From Escherichia coli DSM 30083 = JCM 1649 = ATCC 11775 (GTDB lineage: Bacteria > Pseudomonadota > Gammaproteobacteria > Enterobacterales > Enterobacteriaceae): a DNA stretch of 64,000 bases. How positions within the stretch are numbered: the first letter of the stretch is position 1; each line of letters begins with the position of its first letter. The position numbers were made by a program, and so were the translations under genes. The stretch is taken from NCBI RefSeq assembly GCF_003697165.2, contig NZ_CP033092.2:1116001-1180000 (forward strand). The letters are read 5' to 3'. Below the pieces are notes generated by a model. The model was not told the origin of the DNA, searched no databases, and saw nothing but the letters and a program-made list of their open reading frames with translations. Shown piece after piece: positions 43,437-52,035 of the stretch.

Positions 43437-44861
43437 TTACTCTAAATCTTCACCGTTACTGGCAATCACTTTTTTATACCACCAGAACGATTTCTTACGC
43501 GTGCGCGTCAGCGTGCCGTTGCCTGCGTCGTCACGGTCTACGTAGACAAAACCGTAGCGTTTGCTCATTTCACCCGTAGAGGCGGAAACTAAATCAATAC
43601 AGCCCCATGTGGTGTAGCCCATCAGCGGAATGCCGTCTGCAATCGCTTCGCCCATTGCGCGGATATGTTCGCGTAAATAGCTGATGCGATAGTCGTCGTT
43701 AATTTCGCCATTGGCAGCAAATTCATCTTTTGCGCCCAGGCCGTTTTCCACCAGAAACAGTGGCTTCTGATAACGGTCGTACATCATATTCATGGTGATA
43801 CGCAGACCGAGTGGATCAATACCCCAGCCCCAGTCGCTCACTTGCAGATACGGGTTACGCAGCGATTTCACCACGTTCGCCGCACTGCAGTTGTTGGCGT
43901 TCATCTCCGCCGAGGCGCAGCGCGAGGCGTAATAGCTGAAAGAGACAAAATCGACGGTGTTTTTCAGGATCTCATCATCGCTCGGTGCTTTGTCGATGGT
44001 TACCCCTTTTTCGCGGAATACGCGGGCAGAGTAAGCCGGATACGCGCCCCGCGCCTGCACATCGATAAAAAACAGGTTTTCCCGATCTTTCTCCAGCGCC
44101 GCCCAGACATCTTCCGGCTTGCAGCTGTAAGGGTAGAAGTTACCGCCCGCCAGCATACAACCCACCTGATTTTGCGGGTTAACCTCATGGGCGATTTTGG
44201 TGGCTAGCGCACTGGCAACCAGCTGGTGATGCGCAGCCTGATATTTCACCTGATCCTGATTTTCCCCTTCTTCAAACACCAGACCCGCGCCGGAGAACGG
44301 GCTATGCAACATAATGTTGATTTCATTGAAGGTAAGCCAGTATTTCACCAGACCATCAAATGCTTCAAAGCAGGTCCGGGCGTAGCGGCTGAAAAGCTCT
44401 ACCAGCTTGCGGTTACGCCAGGAGCCATATTCAGTAACCAGATGCATCGGCACGTCGAAGTGACACAACGTGACCAGCGGTTCGATACCGTACTTTTTAC
44501 ACTCTTCAAATACCGCGCGGTAAAAAGCAATGCCCTGCTGATTGGGCGTCAGTTCATCGCCCTGCGGAAATAGGCGGCTCCAGGCAATCGAGGTGCGAAA
44601 AACCTTGAATCCCATCTCTGCCATCAGGGCGATATCTTCTTTATAACGATGATAAAAATCCGTCGCCTCATGGCTGGGATAAAACTCGTCATCGCGCAAC
44701 TGAAAACGTTTTTCCAGCCCCAGTTTCACCGCCATTCGATGTTCGCCGTGCGGGATCATATCGACGGTGGTCAGCCCTTTGCCGCCTTCACGGTACGCGC
44801 CTTCAGACTGGTTGGCGGCAAGCGCGCCGCCCCATAAAAAACCTTGCGGAAATACTGACAT
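43437..44861 (-). CDS. ascB: 6-phospho-beta-glucosidase AscB
   Basis: AscB (474 aa) is a GH1 hydrolase cleaving phosphorylated arbutin, salicin and cellobiose brought in by AscF. The acid/base Glu lies in YWLTFNEINIM and the nucleophile in LFLVENGLGA, both standard GH1 motifs. The N-terminal FLWGGALAANQSEGA is also a GH1 signature. I start at ATG 44861 (MSVFPQGF). The asc operon is usually silent in wild-type E. coli. Confidence 0.97.
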   Translation of the reverse strand: MSVFPQGFLWGGALAANQSEGAYREGGKGLTTVDMIPHGEHRMAVKLGLEKRFQLRDDEFYPSHEATDFYHRYKEDIALMAEMGFKVFRTSIAWSRLFPQGDELTPNQQGIAFYRAVFEECKKYGIEPLVTLCHFDVPMHLVTEYGSWRNRKLVELFSRYARTCFEAFDGLVKYWLTFNEINIMLHSPFSGAGLVFEEGENQDQVKYQAAHHQLVASALATKIAHEVNPQNQVGCMLAGGNFYPYSCKPEDVWAALEKDRENLFFIDVQARGAYPAYSARVFREKGVTIDKAPSDDEILKNTVDFVSFSYYASRCASAEMNANNCSAANVVKSLRNPYLQVSDWGWGIDPLGLRITMNMMYDRYQKPLFLVENGLGAKDEFAANGEINDDYRISYLREHIRAMGEAIADGIPLMGYTTWGCIDLVSASTGEMSKRYGFVYVDRDDAGNGTLTRTRKKSFWWYKKVIASNGEDLE

Positions 44862-44869
44862 TTTCATCC

Positions 44870-46327
44870 TCAATTAAGACTTACTTCTTTGGCGACGGTC
44901 GGTTGTACGCTCTGATGCTTTCGCGCCTCGGCAGTCGCTTCCTCAACAGGAATATCCTCAAAGCCGAGCAACAGTGTGAGGATGAACGACAGCACGACCG
45001 CCAGCGCCATGACGGCGAACACCCAGACGATGCTCATTGGATTCGCCGGATCGAAGAACTGCACGCTGGTAAATAGCCCCGGCGCTGCCATTGAGTGGCT
45101 GGCAAGCCCCGCCATACCGGCAACCGCGCCGCAAATAAAACCGCTGATAAGACTGGCGATAAGCGGACGTTTCAGGCGGATCGCCACGCCGTATAACGCG
45201 GGTTCGGAAATCCCCGCCATAATGGCTGATGCTGCCGCAGCCAGCGCCGTCTGGCGCAGTTCCGGGTTTTTCGTTTTCCATGCCACCGCCAGTGATGAAC
45301 CGCCCAGCGACAGGTTAGCGCCGATCTCTGACGGCATGACCATCCCTTCTTTGCCGGTTTCGGCAATGGTCTGAATGATGGTTGGCGTAAAGACGCGGTG
45401 CATCCCTGTCATTACCAGCAGAGGCCACAGCGCGCCCATAATGGCGACTGAAAGCCAGCCCAGATAACCATGAATGGTGTAAACCAGCGCCGAAATGGCG
45501 CTACCGATCCAGATACCAATCGGGCCAATCAGCAGGATTGCCAGCGGTGCGGCAATCAACACAATCAGCATCGGCTTGAGGAAGTTTTTCGTCACCGCTG
45601 GCGTAATGCTGTCCACCCAGCGTTCGATATATGACAGGCACCAGGTCATCACCAGCGCCGGGATCACTGTGTAGGTGTATTTCACCGCGGTGACCGGAAT
45701 CAGGGCAAATTCAACATGTTCACCCAGGGCCGCTTTCGCCATCAGCTCAATAAAACTCGGATGTACCAGCACACCCGCAATGGCAATCGCCAGCGACATA
45801 TTGGTTTTAAATTTGATGGCGGCAGAAGCCGCGACCATCAGCGGCAGGAAGAAGAAAGCACCGTCACCAATCACATTCAGAATGATTAAGGTCGGCGATC
45901 CTTTTGTCAGCACGCCGCTCATCTCGAGGATCATCGCCAGCAGTTTGACCATCGATCCGCCGATAATCGCCGGGATCAGCGGTGACATGGTGCCGATCAG
46001 CGCATCGAGGACCCCCGCACCAATGCGACGTAGCGTGAGCTTTGGTTTACCCACGGGAGGCGCGGGTTGCAAGTCTCCCGGCAGCAGGCTGACGACTTCC
46101 TGAAAGGCCTGCGAAACCGTATTACCTATAATCACCTGACACTGGTTGTCACTACGTACCACGCCGAGCACGCCGGAGATGGTTTTCAACGTCGGACTAT
46201 CGATAAGCTGGTCATCTTTGATAACAAAGCGCAAACGCGTCATACAGTGCGTGACCGCCGAGATGTTATCAACGCCGCCCAGTGCCGTTATCACCGAGCT
46301 TGCCAGCGCCGCATAATTTTTGGCCAT
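44870..46327 (-). CDS. ascF: PTS beta-glucoside transporter subunit IIBC AscF
   Basis: AscF (485 aa) imports and phosphorylates beta-glucosides such as arbutin, salicin and cellobiose. The N-terminal IIB domain has the phosphorylated Cys in VTHCMTRLRFVI near residue 28. The IIC domain (about residues 105-450) contains about ten membrane segments, with GAISEPALYGVA-like motif GISEPALYGVAIR. No IIA domain is present, so Crr probably serves. It is first in ascFB, divergent from the repressor gene ascG. Confidence 0.97.
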   Translation of the reverse strand: MAKNYAALASSVITALGGVDNISAVTHCMTRLRFVIKDDQLIDSPTLKTISGVLGVVRSDNQCQVIIGNTVSQAFQEVVSLLPGDLQPAPPVGKPKLTLRRIGAGVLDALIGTMSPLIPAIIGGSMVKLLAMILEMSGVLTKGSPTLIILNVIGDGAFFFLPLMVAASAAIKFKTNMSLAIAIAGVLVHPSFIELMAKAALGEHVEFALIPVTAVKYTYTVIPALVMTWCLSYIERWVDSITPAVTKNFLKPMLIVLIAAPLAILLIGPIGIWIGSAISALVYTIHGYLGWLSVAIMGALWPLLVMTGMHRVFTPTIIQTIAETGKEGMVMPSEIGANLSLGGSSLAVAWKTKNPELRQTALAAAASAIMAGISEPALYGVAIRLKRPLIASLISGFICGAVAGMAGLASHSMAAPGLFTSVQFFDPANPMSIVWVFAVMALAVVLSFILTLLLGFEDIPVEEATAEARKHQSVQPTVAKEVSLN

Positions 46328-46412
46328 CGGATTTTATCCTGTTATCAGTAGGGTAGATGTAGTTGTTATCAGTCGACGTGACGGAAAAATGCCGATGCTG
46401 AAACGGAATTGG

Positions 46413-46499
46413 GAAACCGGTTTCACAAAATCATGAATAGTTAACATGCAATAAGCAAGAGAGTTAATTGTTCATTTTTTATATTTGTGAAACCGGTCA
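46413..46499. promoter_or_regulatory. two AscG operators in the ascF-ascG gap
   Basis: GAAACCGGTTTC at 46413-46424 is a perfect 12-base palindrome, and TGAAACCGGTCA at 46488-46499 is a near copy. Both fit the GalR/LacI-type AscG operator TGAAACCGGTTTCA and lie 75 bases apart, about seven DNA turns, which would allow looping by an AscG dimer pair. Confidence 0.8.
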
Positions 46500-46583
46500 C
46501 CTGAATATTTTTCCCGCCGATTGCGCAAGGACAATCGGCAAACGGTGCAGTACACTGCGTTGATTGCGTGTAAAGGGATGAAA

Positions 46584-47597
46584 ATGATGACGACGATGCT
46601 GGAAGTGGCGAAGCGCGCCGGGGTTTCAAAAGCGACCGTTTCCCGCGTGCTTTCAGGTAATGGCTACGTCAGCCAGGAGACTAAAGATCGCGTGTTTCAG
46701 GCGGTAGAAGAGAGCGGTTACCGTCCAAACTTGCTGGCGCGCAATCTGTCGGCGAAGAGTACTCAGACGCTGGGGCTGGTCGTGACCAACACGCTTTACC
46801 ATGGCATTTATTTTAGTGAATTACTGTTTCATGCCGCGCGAATGGCGGAAGAGAAAGGGCGACAGTTGCTATTGGCAGATGGTAAACATAGCGCCGAAGA
46901 AGAGCGCCAGGCGATTCAGTATCTGCTGGATTTGCGCTGCGACGCCATCATGATTTACCCGCGCTTTTTAAGCGTGGATGAGATTGATGACATCATTGAC
47001 GCACACAGTCAGCCGATAATGGTGCTTAATCGCCGCCTGCGCAAAAACAGCAGCCATAGCGTCTGGTGCGATCATAAACAGACCAGCTTTAACGCCGTGG
47101 CAGAGTTGATAACCGCCGGACATCAGGAGATTGCTTTCCTTACCGGCTCGATGGATTCCCCCACCAGCATTGAACGTCTTGCCGGATATAAAGACGCGCT
47201 GGCGCAGCATGGTATTGCGTTCAATGAAAAACTTATCGCTAACGGTAAATGGACGCCCGCCAGCGGTGCCGAAGGGGTAGAAACGTTGCTCGAACGTGGG
47301 GCTAAATTTAGCGCGTTAGTTGCCAGTAACGACGATATGGCGATAGGTGCGATCAAAGCGTTACACGAGCGCGGCGTAGCGGTGCCAGAGCAGGTGTCAG
47401 TTATCGGATTCGATGATATCGCTATTGCCCCCTACATCGTTCCGGCGCTCTCCAGCGTAAAAATTCCGGTGACTGAGATGATTCAGGAAATTATTGGACG
47501 GCTGATTTTTATGCTCGATGGCGGGGATTTCTCACCGCCGAAAACCTTCAGCGGAAAACTAATCCGCCGCGGCTCACTCATTGCTCTTTCGCGATAA
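46584..47597 (+). CDS. ascG: LacI-family repressor AscG
   Basis: AscG (337 aa from ATG 46584) represses ascFB. The N-terminal LacI helix-turn-helix is TMLEVAKRAGVSKATVSRVL. A periplasmic-binding-protein-like sugar domain follows, with SNDDMAIGA and VIGFDDIAIAPY. The gene is intact. Three in-frame ATGs (46578, 46584, 46587) lie close together; I chose 46584 from its recalled N-terminus. In K-12 AscG also affects prpBC. Confidence 0.94.
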   Translation: MMTTMLEVAKRAGVSKATVSRVLSGNGYVSQETKDRVFQAVEESGYRPNLLARNLSAKSTQTLGLVVTNTLYHGIYFSELLFHAARMAEEKGRQLLLADGKHSAEEERQAIQYLLDLRCDAIMIYPRFLSVDEIDDIIDAHSQPIMVLNRRLRKNSSHSVWCDHKQTSFNAVAELITAGHQEIAFLTGSMDSPTSIERLAGYKDALAQHGIAFNEKLIANGKWTPASGAEGVETLLERGAKFSALVASNDDMAIGAIKALHERGVAVPEQVSVIGFDDIAIAPYIVPALSSVKIPVTEMIQEIIGRLIFMLDGGDFSPPKTFSGKLIRRGSLIALSR

Positions 47598-47600
47598 ACA

Positions 47601-47640
47601 TTGTCATCACATGTCATCGTCACTAGTGTCGATGACATCG
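47601..47640. promoter_or_regulatory. FhlA-like activating site upstream of hydN
   Basis: TTGTCATCACATGTCATCGT followed by TGTCGATGACATCG (47627-47640) shares TGTCGATGA with both hyc-region sites. It lies about 55-90 bases upstream of the hydN sigma54 promoter, a normal enhancer distance. Confidence 0.6.
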
Positions 47641-47692
47641 TTTTTCCTGTAGTACAGAATTTAATTTCCTTAAATAACAGTAAATTAAAAAC

Positions 47693-47705
47693 TGGCATGA
47701 TTTGT
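47693..47705 (+). promoter_or_regulatory. sigma54 promoter of hydN-hypF
   Basis: TGGCATGATTTGT fits the sigma54 -24/-12 pattern with two departures (TGGCAT for TGGCAC, TTGT for TTGC). hydN-hypF is known to be FhlA- and sigma54-dependent. The site is 40 bases upstream of hydN. Confidence 0.65.
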
Positions 47706-47745
47706 GAATGTATCGGCGCATTAACTGTTATTGCTGGAGAATTTG

Positions 47746-48273
47746 ATGAACCGTTTCATCATTGCTGACGCGAGTAAATGTATTGGTTGCCGTACCTGTG
47801 AAGTAGCGTGCGTGGTTTCTCATCAGGAAAATCAGGACTGTGCATCGCTGACCCCGGAAACATTTTTACCGCGTATCCATGTCATTAAAGGTGTGAACAT
47901 TTCCACGGCGACAGTTTGCCGTCAGTGTGAAGATGCACCGTGCGCTAACGTCTGCCCGAATGGTGCTATCAGCCGTGATAAAGGGTTTGTTCATGTCATG
48001 CAGGAACGTTGTATTGGTTGCAAAACCTGCGTTGTGGCTTGCCCGTATGGTGCGATGGAAGTGGTGGTGCGTCCGGTGATTCGCAACAGCGGCGCAGGGC
48101 TGAATGTACGGGCTGACAAAGCCGAAGCCAATAAATGCGACCTGTGCAACCATCGTGAAGACGGCCCGGCGTGTATGGCGGCTTGCCCGACCCATGCGCT
48201 GATTTGTGTCGATCGTAATAAACTTGAACAACTGAGCGCAGAAAAACGCCGCCGCACGGCGCTGATGTTCTAA
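47746..48273 (+). CDS. hydN: electron transport protein HydN
   Basis: HydN (175 aa) is a HycB-like polyferredoxin linked to formate dehydrogenase H activity. Four cluster motifs are visible: CIGCRTCEVAC, CRQCEDAPCANVCP, CIGCKTCVVACP and CDLCNHREDGPACMAACP. The ATG at 47746 follows TGGAGAATTTG and matches the usual N-terminus MNRFIIADA. It shares an FhlA/sigma54 promoter with hypF, which follows after 152 bases. Confidence 0.96.
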   Translation: MNRFIIADASKCIGCRTCEVACVVSHQENQDCASLTPETFLPRIHVIKGVNISTATVCRQCEDAPCANVCPNGAISRDKGFVHVMQERCIGCKTCVVACPYGAMEVVVRPVIRNSGAGLNVRADKAEANKCDLCNHREDGPACMAACPTHALICVDRNKLEQLSAEKRRRTALMF

Positions 48274-48425
48274 AAATCTTACAGAACTGTTCTGGTATCA
48301 AAGGAATTCCCGGAAATATTCGTAGAATACGAAGCGGGCAGTATCGCCGACCTGTGACTGCCGGATGCGACGCTGTCGTGTCCGGCTGGGCGGGTTACGC
48401 AATTCATGATGGCGGGAATAACTCA

Positions 48426-50678
48426 ATGGCAAAAAACACATCTTGCGGTGTCCAACTGCGTATTCGTGGCAAAGTGCAGGGCGTCGGTTTTCGTCCGTTT
48501 GTCTGGCAACTGGCACAGCAATTAAATCTTCACGGCGATGTCTGTAATGACGGCGATGGCGTAGAAGTCCGGCTGCTGGAAGATCCGGAAACGTTTCTTG
48601 TTCAATTGCATCAGCACTGCCCGCCACTGGCGCGTATTGATAGCGTCGAGCGTGAGCCGTTTATCTGGTCACAACTGCCCACTGAGTTCACCATCCGCCA
48701 GAGCGCGGGTGGCGTCATGAATACGCAAATTGTTCCCGATGCCGCGACTTGCCCTGCTTGTCTTGCCGAAATGAATACCCCAGGCGAACGACGCTGGCGT
48801 TATCCGTTTATCAACTGTACTCACTGTGGTCCGCGTTTCACCATTATTCGCGCCATGCCTTACGACCGCCCGTTTACCGTGATGGCGGCGTTTCCGCTGT
48901 GTCCGGCTTGTGACAAAGAGTACTGTGACCCGCTCGATCGTCGCTTCCACGCCCAGCCGGTGGCCTGCCCGGAGTGTGGCCCCCATCTTGAATGGGTAAG
49001 TCATGGTGAACATGCAGAACAAGAGGCGGCATTACAGGCAGCTATCGCACAGTTAAAAATGGGCAACATTGTCGCCATCAAAGGGATTGGCGGATTTCAT
49101 CTTGCCTGCGATGCACGTAACAGTAACGCGGTGGCGACACTTCGGGCGCGCAAACATCGCCCGGCGAAACCGCTGGCGGTCATGTTGCCAGTGGCTGACG
49201 GTTTACCAGACGCTGCGCGCCAGTTGCTTACCACGCCCGCCGCGCCGATTGTGCTGGTGGATAAAAAATATGTACCTGAGCTTTGTGATGATATCGCCCC
49301 TGACCTTAACGAAGTCGGGGTAATGTTGCCTGCGAACCCGCTCCAGCATTTGCTGTTACAGGAACTGCAATGCCCGCTGGTGATGACCTCCGGCAACCTG
49401 AGCGGTAAACCACCGGCTATCAGCAACGAACAGGCGCTGGCGGATTTGCAGGGCATTGCCGACGGATTCTTGATACATAACCGCGACATCGTGCAGCGGA
49501 TGGATGATTCGGTGGTGCGCGAAAGCGGCGAAATGCTGCGCCGTTCGCGGGGGTATGTGCCGGATGCGCTGGCTTTGCCTCCGGGCTTTAAAAATGTTCC
49601 GCCTGTGCTGTGTCTCGGCGCGGATCTGAAAAATACCTTCTGCCTGGTGCGCGGCGAACAAGCGGTGTTGAGTCAGCATCTGGGCGATTTAAGTGACGAT
49701 GGCATCCAGATGCAGTGGCGCGAAGCGTTACGCCTGATGCAAAACATCTACGATTTCACTCCGCAATACGTTGTGCATGACGCGCATCCGGGCTATGTCT
49801 CCAGCCAGTGGGCGCGTGAGATGAATCTGCCGACGCAAACGGTGCTGCATCATCATGCCCACGCAGCGGCGTGTCTGGCAGAACACCTCTGGCCTCTGGA
49901 TGGCGGAGATGTCATTGCGTTGACGCTCGACGGTATTGGTATGGGGGAGAACGGCGCTTTGTGGGGCGGCGAGTGCTTGCGGGTGAACTATCGCGAATGC
50001 CAGCACCTGGGCGGCTTGCCCGCAGTGGCGCTTCCGGGGGGCGATTTGGCTGCGAAGCAGCCGTGGCGAAACCTGCTGGCGCAGTGCCTGCGCTTTGTGC
50101 CGGAGTGGCAGAATTACTCTGAAACGGCAAGTGTGCAACAGCAAAACTGGAGCGTGCTGGCGCGGGCTATTGAGCGTGGAATTAACGCGCCGCTGGCATC
50201 GTCGTGTGGACGTTTGTTCGATGCCGTAGCGGCGGCGCTGGGCTGTGCGCCAGCCACGTTAAGTTATGAAGGTGAAGCGGCTTGTGCGCTGGAGGCGCTG
50301 GCGGCTTCGTGCCACGGCGTGACGCATCCGGTGACGATGCCGCTGGTGGACAATCAACTGGATCTCGCCACTTTCTGGCAGCAGTGGCTGAGCTGGCAGG
50401 CTCCGGTTAATCAACGCGCGTGGGCGTTTCATGATGCGCTGGCGCAGGGTTTTGCCGCGTTGATGCGTGAGCAGGCCACGATGCGGGGTATCACTACGCT
50501 GGTATTTAGCGGCGGAGTTATTCATAACTGTTTGCTGCGTGCACGTCTGGCGCATTATCTTGCTGATTTTACGTTGCTCTTCCCACAAAGTTTACCTGCG
50601 GGCGATGGCGGGTTGTCTCTGGGGCAGGGGGTTATTGTTGCGGCGCGTTGGTTGGCAGGGGAAGTCCAGAACGGATAA
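48426..50678 (+). CDS. hypF: carbamoyltransferase HypF (hydrogenase maturation)
   Basis: HypF (750 aa) makes carbamoyl adenylate from carbamoyl phosphate and ATP and passes the carbamoyl group to the C-terminal Cys of HypE. Domains are an acylphosphatase-like N-terminus (GKVQGVGFRPFVW, residues about 15-27), zinc fingers (CPACLAEM, CTHCGPRF, CPACDKEYCD, CPECGP, residues about 109-184), a YrdC-like domain (about 200-385) and a Kae1/TobZ-like C-terminal domain with HHHAHAAA. I start at ATG 48426, giving the family length; the longer frame is rejected. Confidence 0.97.
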   Translation: MAKNTSCGVQLRIRGKVQGVGFRPFVWQLAQQLNLHGDVCNDGDGVEVRLLEDPETFLVQLHQHCPPLARIDSVEREPFIWSQLPTEFTIRQSAGGVMNTQIVPDAATCPACLAEMNTPGERRWRYPFINCTHCGPRFTIIRAMPYDRPFTVMAAFPLCPACDKEYCDPLDRRFHAQPVACPECGPHLEWVSHGEHAEQEAALQAAIAQLKMGNIVAIKGIGGFHLACDARNSNAVATLRARKHRPAKPLAVMLPVADGLPDAARQLLTTPAAPIVLVDKKYVPELCDDIAPDLNEVGVMLPANPLQHLLLQELQCPLVMTSGNLSGKPPAISNEQALADLQGIADGFLIHNRDIVQRMDDSVVRESGEMLRRSRGYVPDALALPPGFKNVPPVLCLGADLKNTFCLVRGEQAVLSQHLGDLSDDGIQMQWREALRLMQNIYDFTPQYVVHDAHPGYVSSQWAREMNLPTQTVLHHHAHAAACLAEHLWPLDGGDVIALTLDGIGMGENGALWGGECLRVNYRECQHLGGLPAVALPGGDLAAKQPWRNLLAQCLRFVPEWQNYSETASVQQQNWSVLARAIERGINAPLASSCGRLFDAVAAALGCAPATLSYEGEAACALEALAASCHGVTHPVTMPLVDNQLDLATFWQQWLSWQAPVNQRAWAFHDALAQGFAALMREQATMRGITTLVFSGGVIHNCLLRARLAHYLADFTLLFPQSLPAGDGGLSLGQGVIVAARWLAGEVQNG

Positions 50679-50699
50679 AACGTGCTGCATTTGGACACC

Positions 50700-50885
50700 A
50701 TTGCCGGATGCGGCGTGAACGCCTTATCCGGCCTACATATTCATCCCCGCAGGTCGGATAAGACGCGCCAGCGTCGCATCCGACATTTTGGGACAGTGCA
50801 GGATGCGACATAAACGTATTATGTGATCAACACATGCGTTCCCTGTAGGTCGGATAAGACGCGTCAGCGCCGCATCCGACATTTG
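50700..50885. repeat. cluster of three REP palindromes (BIME) after hypF
   Basis: Three REP units follow: TGCCGGATGCGGCGTGAACG with TTATCCGGC (50702-50732), AGGTCGGATAAGACGCGCC with GCATCCGACATT (50751-50787), and TAGGTCGGATAAGACGCGTC with GCATCCGACATT (50846-50883). The last two are near-copies. They separate the convergent hypF and norW. Confidence 0.9.
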
Positions 50886-50901
50886 GGGCACTGTAGCTCG
50901 C

Positions 50902-52035
50902 CTACATCGACAACGTTTTCAACAATCCAAATGCCTCTTTCATCCGATCCTCACTGACCACAAAGGCGCGAAGCTGGTCAGCATCGTCAACGCCGCGCGC
51001 CACCATTCCCTGGCGTTCGGTATTAATTTGCCAGCGTAAATCCTGACGCTGGGTTTCGCCTGCCAGATGCAGCGGTAATTCCGGCGTTTTGATTTTCACC
51101 AGCATCGCCGGGAGTTTCAGCGGCGTGTTATTGCCGAGAAGATTTTTTGCCAGCACCATCGCGCTAAGTTGAATCGGCTGGAGGAACGGCAATACCTGAC
51201 CGTTAATTTCCGCGCAATCGCCCAGCGCATAAATATCGGCATTACTGGTTTGCAGATAACTATCGACGCAAACGCCGCGATTAATCGTCAGCCCGGCGCG
51301 TCGTGCCAGGGCGGTTTCCGGGCGCAGTCCGGTGGCGGCAATTACCGCATCCACTTCGATGCAGCGCTGGCGGTCCAGCGTTGCCAGAATGCCAGAATCT
51401 GTTTTTTCTAGTCCCTGCAACTGAGATTTCAACAGCAGATGAACGCCCATCTCCGTCAACCGATGCTGCAAGCGGCTGCTGACTTCCGGTGGCATTAACG
51501 ACGCCAGAATACTGGCAGCGTTGTCGATTAGCGTGACCGCTTTGCCTGCCCGACAAAAATCCATCGCCAGTTCACTACCAATCAAACCACCGCCGACAAT
51601 CAACACGCGTCGGGCATCCCGCAGTTGCGTTTCACAGGCGCGATACTCTTGCTGACTATTTAACGTCAGCATTAACTCACGCCCGGGCACTGGCGGGACA
51701 AAGGCGCTGGCACCGGTTGCCAGCACTAACTTGTCGTATTGCCACTGATTATTCTGACTTTTCACCACATGGGCTTCGGCATCGATATCCGTTACCCAGG
51801 TGTGCGGAAACAGGCGCAGATTAAACTGCTCGGCAAATTCACCTGCCGTCTGGCGGGTAAGGTCGTCGGCACGTTGCCCCTGACTGATAACATGGCTGAG
51901 GTCAGGTTTGTTGTACTCATCCATGCTGTCGGCGGCAATCAGGGTTAATGGAATACTGGCGTCCTGTTTGCGAATATTTTTCACCAGTTGGCGGGCGGCG
52001 AAGCCCGAACCAATGATCACAATGCCGTTGCTCAT
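50902..52035 (-). CDS. norW: nitric oxide reductase FlRd-NAD(+) reductase NorW
   Basis: NorW (377 aa) transfers electrons from NADH to the rubredoxin domain of flavorubredoxin NorV. It is a FAD-dependent pyridine nucleotide-disulfide-type reductase: FAD loop IVIIGSGFAARQLVK at the N-terminus, NAD loop VLIVGGGLIGSELA near residues 143-156, and ADIYALGDCAEI near 270. Its start overlaps the norV stop by four bases, so the two are coupled. Confidence 0.97.
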   Translation of the reverse strand: MSNGIVIIGSGFAARQLVKNIRKQDASIPLTLIAADSMDEYNKPDLSHVISQGQRADDLTRQTAGEFAEQFNLRLFPHTWVTDIDAEAHVVKSQNNQWQYDKLVLATGASAFVPPVPGRELMLTLNSQQEYRACETQLRDARRVLIVGGGLIGSELAMDFCRAGKAVTLIDNAASILASLMPPEVSSRLQHRLTEMGVHLLLKSQLQGLEKTDSGILATLDRQRCIEVDAVIAATGLRPETALARRAGLTINRGVCVDSYLQTSNADIYALGDCAEINGQVLPFLQPIQLSAMVLAKNLLGNNTPLKLPAMLVKIKTPELPLHLAGETQRQDLRWQINTERQGMVARGVDDADQLRAFVVSEDRMKEAFGLLKTLSM

